Shown: in pieces, positions 12,201-24,200 of the stretch
Layout: every line of letters begins with the position of its first letter
Position numbering within the stretch: the stretch's first letter is position 1
Source of the DNA: Sepiola atlantica
Taxonomy: Eukaryota; Mollusca; Cephalopoda; Sepiida; Sepiolidae
Length of the DNA stretch: 64,000 nt
Direction: 5' to 3'
NCBI GenBank assembly: GCA_963556195.1
Contig: OY744519.1
Coordinates: forward strand, 102,902,500-102,966,499
Notes under the pieces: model-generated
Seen by the model: the letters and a program-made list of their open reading frames with translations, nothing else
Database searches by the model: none
What the model was told of the DNA's origin: nothing
Made by a program: the position numbers and the translations under genes

Positions 12201-15200
12201 AAATATTTTTTAAATCTAGGCTAATAGAAAAGGATGCATTTTTAAATTTCATTCTTAATAGATTTTCCGGTGCTTATACAGCTGAAAGCACAGGTGAAAA
12301 TTTCAATTCCAAATAAAGTAATAGGAAAATTCTTTGAAATACTTACGTATCAAGCAAAAATAGGTTTCTACACTAAAATTTAGAAAAATTATTGAGTAGA
12401 ATTTTATCGTATTTTGCCAGCATACCATCGATACGAGCAGAATACCCATAAAGCAGAAGATAAGTAGGTCTGTCCTTTAAACAAGCAATAATAAATGGCC
12501 GATCGGCAAAATACAATAAAACTGATTATTTTTAATTAAAATTCTACTCGATAACTTTTCCTAATTTTTGGTGAGGATACTTATTTTTGCCAGATATGTA
12601 GGTATATACGAGAGTTTTTAATGGAAAATGTGTTTTCATATGTGCTTTCAGCTGTATAAGTACTGATTTTCCTTTATAATTCATCTGCAGTTTATATTTT
12701 ATTTATTTATTGAATACAACAAAAACGTTGAAGTTTATATGAAAACATACTTAAGTTGGTATAAAAATGAATAGAGTACATATATAATAACATCTTTAAT
12801 GGAAATCATACACAAAACTTTCAAACTTACTCTATGTTCTTTTTGGATTTTACTGCTGGCTCTGTTTTTTCGAGCTTTTGACTGGAAACAAAAAAAATTA
12901 TTTGAGCAACAATAAAATAAAATTAAAACAATATTTGATTCAAAGATTTTATGAATTTAAATTTCTTTTAAATCTCATATCAAAAGTAATATGTTTGAAA
13001 GTCAATCATAATTTACAATTTGCAAATTGGGTTACTCATCTTGCTCATTGTTATCAATAGATTTCGACACTTTGCTCTACTTCACGAACCATCATTTACT
13101 GGAGTCACGGGATGTACACTGTTAGCATTCCATTCTCAGGCGTTGTGACATTCTTTCAGTTAATGCATCAAATATCTTTTGAGATTGAACTCAGAATTTC
13201 ACAAAAACTTGCATACTTCAACTAACTTTGTGGCAAATTCAATTAAATTTTTTAAACATATAAACCATTGCAGTTTCTTCTTTATTAGAGGTTCCCACAT
13301 TGTGTTCATATTCATACTTGACCAGCTAGATTATTATGCCCTAGCATGAAAACTTTCAGCACCGATATAAAATGCGACCCAATTTCTGCCCACTTTGCAT
13401 CGGCATCTTCTGGCAGTTTACGTAAGCCGATGCGAAGACTGACAGGCGCTAAGACAAGATTAACCAGTCAGATGTCAGAACGTCAAGTTAATAAAGAAAA
13501 ATCATTTATTTAAACTTTTCTCAAAAAACACTTCGTTCTGTGTATATAAAATTAAAAAAAATTTTTTTTTTTTAAATCGACTTTTTACCAGTTTTCTGTG
13601 CATTAAAAGAAATATAGACTGTTTTATTTCTTGAACAATGAACAAAAAAAAAATAAATAAATTTGATTACTAACAGTTGTTTAGCTATGTTTTGTTCATG
13701 CTATATTAAAAAAAAACCTTTGACCAGTTGTTTATTTTTAGTTTTCTAAGTATAAACAAACAAAAAATGTATTTACTTGAAGCAGCAGCGTCCTTATTGC
13801 CTGTCAGTCTTCGTGTCGGCCTTTTCCGGCAACTTACGTAAACTGTCGGAAAATGCTGATGCAAAATTGGTGGAAATTGAGTCTCATTCTATATCAGTAC
13901 CAAACATTCTTTCAGCTTCTTCGCTTTCCAGTGATGCTCACTGTCTATAAATCTCAACTTTTCATTCCACAGGCGACGAGGGTCACCATTTTCCTTCCAT
14001 AGATCGTAGACCAGTGGTTCTTAACCTGTGGGGAATTCCCAAATAGTGGGGAATGGCGGAGTTGCTAAGTGGGGAATGACCGGTCGCACAGAAGAACCAC
14101 TGCTTCAAAATGTAATACATTACATCCAAATGTTGGCTTGCTTTGACCATGATCATTTTGACCATTTTCTTGATTCAATGCCACTTCTGTTGTTCGTTTT
14201 TTGTTTCTCTCTTGTATGATTGTATCTGCTTTCTTTTCATTTTATTTTATTTCTCTCTTGTATGATTGTATCTGCTTTCTTTTCATTTTATTTTATTTCT
14301 CTCTTGTATGATTGTATCTGCTTTCTTTTCATTTTATTTTATTTCTCTCTTGTATGATTGTATCTGCTTTCTTTTCATTTTATTTTATTTCTCTCTTGTA
14401 TGATTGTATCTGCTTTCTTTTCATTTTATTTTATTTCTCTCTTGTATGATTGTATCTGCTTTCTTTTCATTTTATTTTATTTCTCTCTTGTATGATTGTA
14501 TCTGCTTTCTTTTCATTTTATTTTATTTCTCTCTTGTATGATTGTATCTGCTTTCTTTTCATTTTATTTTATTTCTCTCTTGTATGATTGTATCTGCTTT
14601 CATTTTATTTTATTTCTCTCTTGTATGATTGTATCTGCTTTCATTTTATTTTATTTCTCTCTTGTATGATTGTATCTGCTTTCTTTTCATTTTATTTTAT
14701 TTCTCTCTTGTATGATTGTATCTGCTTTCTTTTCATTTTATTTTATTTCTCTCTTGTATGATTGTATCTGCTTTCTTTTCATTTTATTTTATTTCTCTTC
14801 AGGTACCTTATTATATTTTTTTCCTTATCTCACAGATACATACCCCAAAGATGCAAAAGTCTCATTAACCTGTATGCGTCTAGTGCTACATTTTTTGTAT
14901 GCTTTTTATAGGCCAAATATATTTAGAAAAAACATAAATCTTTTTGTATGTATTTATTTCATGTGATAACTGTGGTGGGAATGGAGAGCTGGCTCACTAA
15001 ATAGTGGGGAATTGGAGAAAAAAGGTTAAGAACCACTGTCGTAGACTATACCTAACTTTTTTTTTTTTTTTTAACTTCTAGAGTTTTTGCTTTATAATGT
15101 TCTTCCAGTCTTATTTTAAAGATACCGCATGTTTCACACTTGTAAACTTTTCCACAATTAAACAGAATGAAGTATATGCAGTTTTTGATCCTTTTCTTTC

Positions 15201-18200
15201 TATTTAAATTTATTTTTAAAATTCTTTCTTAGGAGATTAAACTCTTTTTACATATTTAATTATTGGGGTATTTTAAGTAATTTGAATTTGTTATGTATAT
15301 TGCTCGTAAAAGAAGCACCATATTCAACACTGTACTCACAAGGCTTTACTAGTGTATATTGACAAGATTTCTCCTGGCTAATGGAAAACTGATCTAGTGG
15401 AGAAATGGAGAGCTTATATAGTGTGAGGGCTGATAATACCGGACAAAAATTAATATTTATATTTTTGTCAGAATTCGTTCTTGCCTCGGAGTATGTTTCC
15501 TAAATTCTATAAGAATGTGTACAGTAGAACATATTGAATCAGACAATTGGTGAAAGAAAGAGCAATTAAATGTTAAAACACCACAGGGGTGAAATTAAAC
15601 GAAAATAAGTATATGGGAAACAAAAGGATTTTCTTTTGATGGAGCTCAGGCATCGTATGTAACATTTAACACATATTTTTACGTTGTTCAAAGTTCAATA
15701 TGAATTTATCTGTTTAGATATATGGTTCAACTCAACCACATTATCTTCAAGTAAATAATCCATAGAGGCGTGAGAACTTTTCATCCGATAGGACACAACA
15801 TGTAGGCAATTTACTCAATCATCTCTTTTTCTCAGATATCTCTTCCTTGACATTGCGCTCCAAAAGCAATTCTTGACTATGCAAACCCTGCGCTCAAAAG
15901 CTACATTATTCTGATTTTTTTTCTAGTTTCCAGTTATCGTCTGCTTTTTCCAATTTTGCCTTTTCTCCCTCCTATTACTGTTTTGTTAAGCTAAGCTGAC
16001 GAGCGAAAAAGAAACAAATAAACAAACAAGACAGTCACCCACGGCGAAACAGCGCATAGCCGCGCCTTCCGACGTTGTAAAAAGCGAAAGACAGAGAGAA
16101 AGAAGCAAAAAGCACGATACGCTGTGATTGCCTTACCTTCCTTCTCACCCCACCTTTTGTGACTAGCACGACGCTCGCGCATGTAGCAGCGTCTTTGTTT
16201 ATATTCAAAGTTTGTTTTGCTTTACTTTCCTTCCGCTGTTTAAAACCCAATCACTTAATATTCTTGAAATTATTATTCACGTGCATGCTACATTTGCTCA
16301 CCACATCACAAAAGAAACAAATTGAGTTGCTGGTATGGAGTTTATTTGGATTGGTGGTGGTGGCAAATGTGTTGCTGCTGCTAATATGAACCTACCAAGA
16401 TTTGAGGAAAGAACCAGAAAACAGTTCATAGAGTGCATTATTAATTACTTAGTTTTTATCAAAAATAAATTGAAGTCACATGATTATTTAGATAAGTATT
16501 TCTTTTTAATTACTATTTATTAACATCTGTTTTAATAGGTAAATGTACAAATGATATTTACCAAATATGGATTCTTTTGACTTGGTGTAAGTTTTTTCCA
16601 TATCTTGTTAATCTGTTTAACTCGCTCTGTCCATTCTGAAAATAAATTGAGATCAAATGATGAATAGTAAATACTTGTCAAAAAAATTTTTTACTTGCAA
16701 GAAAACGACAACCCATAAAATCAAAACTACAAAATTCCTTTTGAGAGATTGAAATTAGTTATGGCAAAGAAACCAGTAGTAAAAATTTTTGATCCCCAAA
16801 AAAACATTACGTTAACCCGAGATGCAAGTGAGCATTCGATATCTGGAATATTATCACATGAAGGACATCCGATAATGTATTTATTAATAAGACTAATGAA
16901 CACTGAATTTAATTATTCAAAAATAGAGAAAGAAGCATTGGCAAAAAATGGTGCACCACCAGGGCTAGACAATTTCTAATTGGAAAAAAAATTTCTCTTC
17001 AGTGATCATAGACCACTGGAATTTATATTCAATCCAAGAAAAGAATTACCCAAAGTTAGGACATCAAGAATATTAAGGTGGGCAATAAAGTTAATGGCAT
17101 TTGACTTTGATATAGAATATGTTAAAGGAAATTCAATTCCACACGTAAATGCATTATCAAGGTTGCGATTTTACAAGGAGTCAAAAGATAAAACAAAAGA
17201 ATTTGAAGATATATATTCTTACATTGGGTAGAGACTGATGTTTTATCTTTAGATAGAATGGCTATGGAAACTAGACATGATCCAGTACTAAGTAGGATAA
17301 CATCGAGAATAAGAAAAAAATATATAGGGAACTTGTTCCATGGCAGACGGACCTTACAAAGAAATAAGGCATAAATTAATGATAGAAAATGGAGTGATTT
17401 GTAATGGAGATCTGGTAATTCCCCCAGAAACACAGAAATTTGGTGATAAAAAGTGTACATGATAATATACACTGAAGTAGCGGCCACACAAAACAGAATA
17501 AAACTAGAAGCATAGTGGCTGGGATATTCACGAAATATAGAATATATAAAAAAGATGCAAAAAATGTAGAGAATTAAGAAATTTTACACAGAATACTTTA
17601 CATTCATGGCCCAGAAAAGTAGAGCCATGGAGTCGTGTGCATATGGATCATGCGTACATTTCTGGAGTGGAACTCTTATTAACATTAGTAGACTTTTTTT
17701 CAGCCTGGTCTGAAGTAGTCCGTGTGCCAGACAAGGAAAGTTCTACCATAAAACAGATACTAAGGATTATATTCTCTAGAATGGGTATACCAAAAACTAT
17801 GGTATCTGACAATGCTCCAGTTTTGTGATGAAGGTCTTAATTTGTGGTTGGAAAAAATAGGATGTAAACCGTATAAGACATTGCCATATCACCCTCAATC
17901 GAATGGGTTGGTAGAAAGAATGGTGCAGACCGTAAAAATTAGACTAAAAGCATGTTCTCAGCAAAAGAAAAAATAGAAGTTTTTCTATCAAGGCTGATTT
18001 TAAGCTATCGAACAATATCATACGCGGGAAGATCAGAAAGCCTATCTGCTTTAATGGGAAGACAAATTAGAACTCCGTTAACTATGTTGTATTCGACAAA
18101 TGAAAAAATCTGGTACAAAAAGAACAAAGAATCAAATCCAGAAAGGACAGAATTTATTGTGCAAAAAAGGCCACAATACAACTATATAGAGAAACAAAAA

Positions 18201-21200
18201 CAGTGTGTTGGACGATGCAGATCAAATAAGATCCCAGGGTGAATACGAAGAGCAAAATGAACAAATCGCTATGTCCTCTTTCTGTTATTGAGTTATTAAA
18301 ACAACCTGTACATAATGAAACGTTAGAAGATGAAACAATGCAAGATCAAGCAGGTCAAAATGAGGATTCGGAGTCGGATCAAAGTATGAAAGGGGACGAC
18401 CCTGATTACAGTTTAGTGCGAGATCTCCCAGAGAAAGAAATAAGGGAGAGAGAGAAGAGCAAAGTAATATCAATAATGAAACGATCATTAGAAGTGCAAG
18501 ATGAACTAAAGGCACTATACATTTCAGGGGGATATGGTGATACGGGCTAATTGATATGCATAATTAGCATAAGTAGAAATAGATTACTATATAAGTCTCT
18601 CCTTATACAGCTAGCAGTGAAAATACACTAGCGATTAACTAGGTAAATTTACAACTTCACAACAGTAAGTTTATTTTTCGCATATTTTGTTCAAATTCAA
18701 GTAAATTTTTTTCTCCAAACATTCCATAATTTATTAAAATACACATCATTTTTCAATAACTTACTTTAATCTTTCTCATTTCTTTTTATGATCAATTTCT
18801 CATTCCCAACTTATGCTTTTGTACCGTTGCATTCAAATAAAGTAGGAAGGAACATGACTGAAGCCCATAAGGCTATCATGTATAAAAAAATTAATTAAAC
18901 TTAAATAAAAACTTATCAAAAAGTATTTAAATTCTAAGAGTTTGACTATTAAAACAGCCACTCAAAAAATTGGACTATTAAAATTAATTTGTGATAGACC
19001 ATTTAAAGGTGAAACATTAAGGAAAACTCATCACTAGACACGACGAACACAAAATTAATTCAATTTAAACTTTTTTTAAATTTGTTTAAATTCTTGAATT
19101 TAAAACATTTTTATTACTCTTACATATAATGAATATCAAAAGAAAAATAATTTCAATCAGATGTTTTGATATAAAAAATATATTATATTCAATAAAGAAA
19201 AATATTTAAGAACACAAAATGATTTTAATGTGTGGCACAGCATATTTATAAAATGCTTCTGCTGTCGGTTCGTCTACACGCTTAAGTTTGAAATAGCATT
19301 TTTTGAAATGTCGACATCTCTATAAGCAAAACTTTAAAAGAGCATTTATATCGCTAAACGTGCAGACTAAATAAACAAATCTTAGGAATATCCATTTATC
19401 TTATAATAATTGCACAGAAAATAAAATAAACGTAGATTGTAACTAAATTAACTTACCTGGATATTGCAACTTCAACTCGGGATAATTTATATTTACATAA
19501 AGTACAGGAGATATGGTAGAATTAATGCCAAGCGCTTCATCAGTTTCCCATTTGAGAATGTTCCGCCGACTGGAACCTTCTTGTGGATCATCATCCATTA
19601 TCCCTGACCAAGGAGCAGGGCTTGCTGGTGCGTCATAGTGGGGCATAGGTGTACCAGGTTGTACACTATATGGGGGGAAAAAAATAATTTATATTAAAAA
19701 AATAATTCATATAAAATAGAAAAAATAGTAAATAAAAAATAATTTTTTTAAATCTTTAATTGGAATTGAAAAAGAATTAAAAAAAGGATAAAAATAAAAT
19801 TTATATATTCATGAGATTCAATCATTTTATTCAAAAGAAGAAAATGAAACCAACCTATAAGGAGAGGGTGGTGGTTGGTCTAAACTGTATGGTGACATAC
19901 ACTGCATTTGGGCCTGATCCTGTAACTGTTGGCTCTGCATGGCCGATAGTTGCTGAACAGGGAGTGGTGATGAGGGTGGCGGAGGGGGTGGAGGAGGAGG
20001 AATGGATGGTGGGGGTGGAGCAGGTGGCAAAGGTGGCGGCGGAACTGAAGGTGGGGGTGGGGCTGGTGGCAGAGGAGGAGGAGACGGAGGGGGATGTGCA
20101 GGGGGAGGTGGCTGTGAAGTCTGTTCAGAATTTTCAGAAACTGCCATAAAATTATCTTCTCCTGAAAAGTAAACAAAAATACATTCTAAGATTATCTTTT
20201 TTAACATATTATTGAAAATGATTGATTTTTATAATTTGTACATTTATAAAGTGTTATAATCCATGTAATTTAGGTTATAATAATTAATAACTCGTAAAAC
20301 AAAATGGATGACTTTTCAACAGAAAGGTTTAACAGATTTATTAAAAGTGTAATTAGAATGAAATGAGTTATTTAGCCGCTGTAACGCGAGATGTAATTTG
20401 CCAGTCTGACTCCGTGGTTAATGTTTACTTTTCACCCCAGTAAGCCACTCGATAAGGGGCGATAACTCGTTAATGTTCCAAGGGACATAATTCCGTTTTT
20501 CTTTAGTTATTCCTAACATAAAGTTGGGGCATTTGTCACACTAACAGTAAGATTAAAACGCAAAATTCATATTCACAATAGGAGAACAGAGTTCTCTGTG
20601 CATCTCTGCAAAAGCTTGAAATTGTGAACTCATTTTGCTATCTTGGTGAGATGATCTGTGCCATGGGGTTATGTTCGATCTTGCGAGTATGAACTGCATG
20701 GGGGAATTTCATGAGCTTCTATCCATTTTAACTTGTTATTCTGAGTAGAGTTTAGCTTTCTTTATAGTGCAATGTTACGAGTGAATGCCGGGCTCCAAAT
20801 AATCCAGTCTTTCTGAGAATGTGGCGTGTTTTAACGACAAAACTAGTTCTGACTTTTTGCTATTGAGGCTGAAGGTGTCCAGACTGGAGTCCGCTCTGCA
20901 TCGCAACTTCCCACGATGGTATGGACATGTTGAACGATGCTATAGATGTACACACATCTCAGCCGAGGATAACAAGGAAAAAGGCAGGCTGAAAAAGACT
21001 TGAGTGACTCAATCAAGGGTGATCTCAAGCAAAGGTACGTCAAAACCAACGTAAATGATAAAATTTCATAGAGAAAAATCACTCAGTACCATCATGCAAC
21101 ACACACATGATATGAAAAAGACACTTAACAACTAAGCAGTTTAATTTTTTTTTTTTAATTTTTGGCAGTTTCCATTTTTAATTGTTTGAGCATCAAGCAA

Positions 21201-24200
21201 TCAGCCAATGAGACAGCTCCATTTGACGGTCTCGATGGGTTTGTGCCTTCTCCATGTCAGAAATAACCCATCTTGTGGTAAGTTTACTATTTTCCTTTTT
21301 CACTTCAATTTAATAACAAAAAAAAAAAAATTTTTTGAAAGTAATAAAAATGACAACTGACCAGTAGCTTGTGTACCTTCTTGGTTTGATTCTGCATTTA
21401 AAACTCCTTTAAAGATATCCTCCACTGTCTTGCTGTCAATGTGAGCAAGACCTACATACAAAAAAACATTGACATTAGCAAAACTTGACAAAACCGAAGC
21501 ATATTATAAATATATCTACACTAATTAAAAAATGTTTAAATACAAGACATTGTCAAAAATTTTAGAACATATTTTTAACCTTTCACAATTGTTCAAATCA
21601 AGAAATATTCTCACTTTATCTTCATATGATACAAATTCCAGAAAAAGATTAAATATCACCAAAAGATTGTATTTCTATTCTAATTAAAATATCTATGGTT
21701 TTCAAAAACCTTTATGATAAATATTTCATTTCATCAATTCATCTTCTATCATAATATGTCTCATCTACATCTATTTATATTTGTGTTTTGTTCCTAACAT
21801 CTCAATAATTAAATTCTTCTGAGTTGGGATTCAAAACCTGGTCAACAAGTTGTAAAAATATCTTATTTTCTATTGTTAAATAACTTTGGTTCAAATAAGA
21901 AAATGTGTACTTATATAACAATATGAATTTTAATTGTTAAATTACTGATGAACATCATGTATTCTTCGGAAATTAAGTTGCTATTCAAAGGTTAAGTCAA
22001 AAAGAAAGTTTTCTAGGTAAGGTTCCTCTGCTTTCTGCATCCACGGTGGAGAAAATACTCAATCCTTGAAAGGAGAGCAAACTCCCTCCTATAGATATGA
22101 GCATAGGAACTGAGGAACTTCCAGCCAATGCATCATCAAAATGGCAGGAGTGGAAAACACTAAAACTATCCGAAAACTAAAACCTAGTAGTTACAAGGCT
22201 GCTCTTGCGAAAGGGGGATATGCATATGGTGCACGCACATGTGAATGTGGAAATGCTGTTCAAACCAATGAATTATGTCTCCATCTATAAACCGATGCAA
22301 CACCACAGATATGGTGAGATATAGCAGTACATCTATGACTCACATGGAAAAACATCATTTGAAAATATTTTTTTTAAGACACAAAAAGACAAACTTATTT
22401 TTATTATATTTAAACAATTATTGAAGAAAATATATCTATAAACATTACTCTATAGAAAAACTTAAGAAACTTTGAAGTTAAAGATAAAAATAATTCATAC
22501 TTTTTTAAAAAACTTTGTAATTTGTTTCAAATAGCATAAGAATTTGTTTTAGAGAAAAAAATGGTATTATTGATGATCCGATACTAGTATTGTGTATAAA
22601 TGATATGGAATTGTTTTTGGACTTCAGTGAGGAACTAATAAAAGTGAAAAGCATCATTGTTACCTTCAGAAAGCATCTTGCCAACATCCAAGTTAGGACT
22701 AAGCATTTGGTCAAAGTTTTCAGATAATCCATCTTTGCTGTCAGAACAATCAGCTGCAGCTTCAGAGTGAGAATCAACATTGTCACTCTCCATCGGAATG
22801 TCTAGTAAGCAATGAAAAGTACTAACAAATTAACAAAAGAAAAGCATATTAAACAAACATTACAGGGAAACAATGAAGACTTTAAAAAGGAACAGATTAA
22901 GATATGCCATGCATAATGTCAAATAGATATCATTTAGCAGTTTACATAATTTACAGTAACTAAACATCCATTTATGATACAATAAACAAGGGAGAGAAGG
23001 AGATATTTGTTTTGTTTATGCACGAACTGACGTGCCAAAAAATTAGAGAACAAAGTACACTCATTTGTAAAAACAGACTTTCAGGTTGAATAATGTATGA
23101 TGATAATAGGGGAAAGTAACAGCAATGAGACAAAGACATGGTTTAATAGCTGTTTGGTCACAAAATAATTGTTGGAGGTCACAAAGATGAACCATTGGAT
23201 TTAAGTTATGTTTTCTTCTAAAAGTAACAGTAGCAAGGGCCTACTGGGTCATTCCATGTGAAATTAACAAGAATAAGACAATGAGACAAAGATATATTTT
23301 TTTAATTTGATACACTTAAAGTTCCTTATGGTAAAAATTGAAAGGTACTTATTTTACATGTCTAGATAAAAGGGTTACACAAATATGACATTCTGACGTT
23401 TGCAAAAATGAGAATTTTCAAAGATAGCAACAAGGTTTTAAAATTAATATCTCGGTTGTGTTTGCACTCACAAAATACTTGGAGAAATCGAAAAATGAAA
23501 TCTATTTTTTGGCTTGTGTAAAAATCAAATATAAGTTAACCTTAATCTTTAACCTTCCATTTCTTAGAAAGGATATCTTCAATTATTTGTCTTCTGATAG
23601 GATATGTACAAATGTTGTGGTGGACTTTGGGGTTTTATTCAATTGTGAAGTGATATTTCTTTTAAAAGCTCATTTAATTGTTATATTCACACTTTACATC
23701 ACTTTTGCCCAATTTATATATTTAACATAAATACAGGCTGTTGCAGCAAAATCCGACATTTGACAAAAAGTAAACGAAATACCAGGAGGTTCTAAGGAGT
23801 GTGTGAAGCCCTAGATGGACCAGATCGCCGCCAGATGCATCTACATCTTCCAGCAGGACTCTGCTCCTGCACACAAGGCCAAGATGACCCAGGCGTGGCT
23901 GCTCAATGTGGCTGCCCTTCTCACCTGACTGCAACCCCTTGACTATTTCTTCTGGGGCGTGATTGAGGCCAATACCAACAGGCACGCCTACAACATGACA
24001 GCCTCTCTGAAAGCTGCCATCGTAGATGAGTCCGCAGCTATAGGCAAGGGCATGGTCGCCAAAGCATCTGACTCATTTCCCGTCCATCTTGAGAGTGCCA
24101 TCTCTTCCGGGGGCGGTTACATTGAAAAATAATGTAGTATGTAACTAACTGTTGCTAAATAAACTGCCGGGTCTCTGCATATACAACTTTTGTTTGTTTG

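Larger units (their letters stand above)
12882..16561 (-). other. Intron 18
   Basis: Holds an inverted-repeat element (13358-13902), the hAT-type element with a minisatellite (14012-15038) and a CpG-dense stretch (15990-16215). About 15050-15980 is AT-rich and unrecognised. Confidence 0.85.
16636..19456 (-). other. Intron 17
   Basis: Mostly occupied by the Ty3/gypsy remnant (16690-18550) and its putative LTR. About 18670-19456 is AT-rich, with a stretch near 19260-19360 (CGCTTAAGTTTGAA) shared with 4440-4480. Confidence 0.8.

Noticed and set aside
14207..14800. CRISPR-like regular repeats
   Set aside because: The 46-bp units are head to tail with no spacers and sit inside a eukaryotic hAT-type element.
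16035..16250. Small ORFs over the CpG-dense patch, both strands
   Set aside because: No domain, no splice support, and neither reading resembles the family or a known transposon protein.
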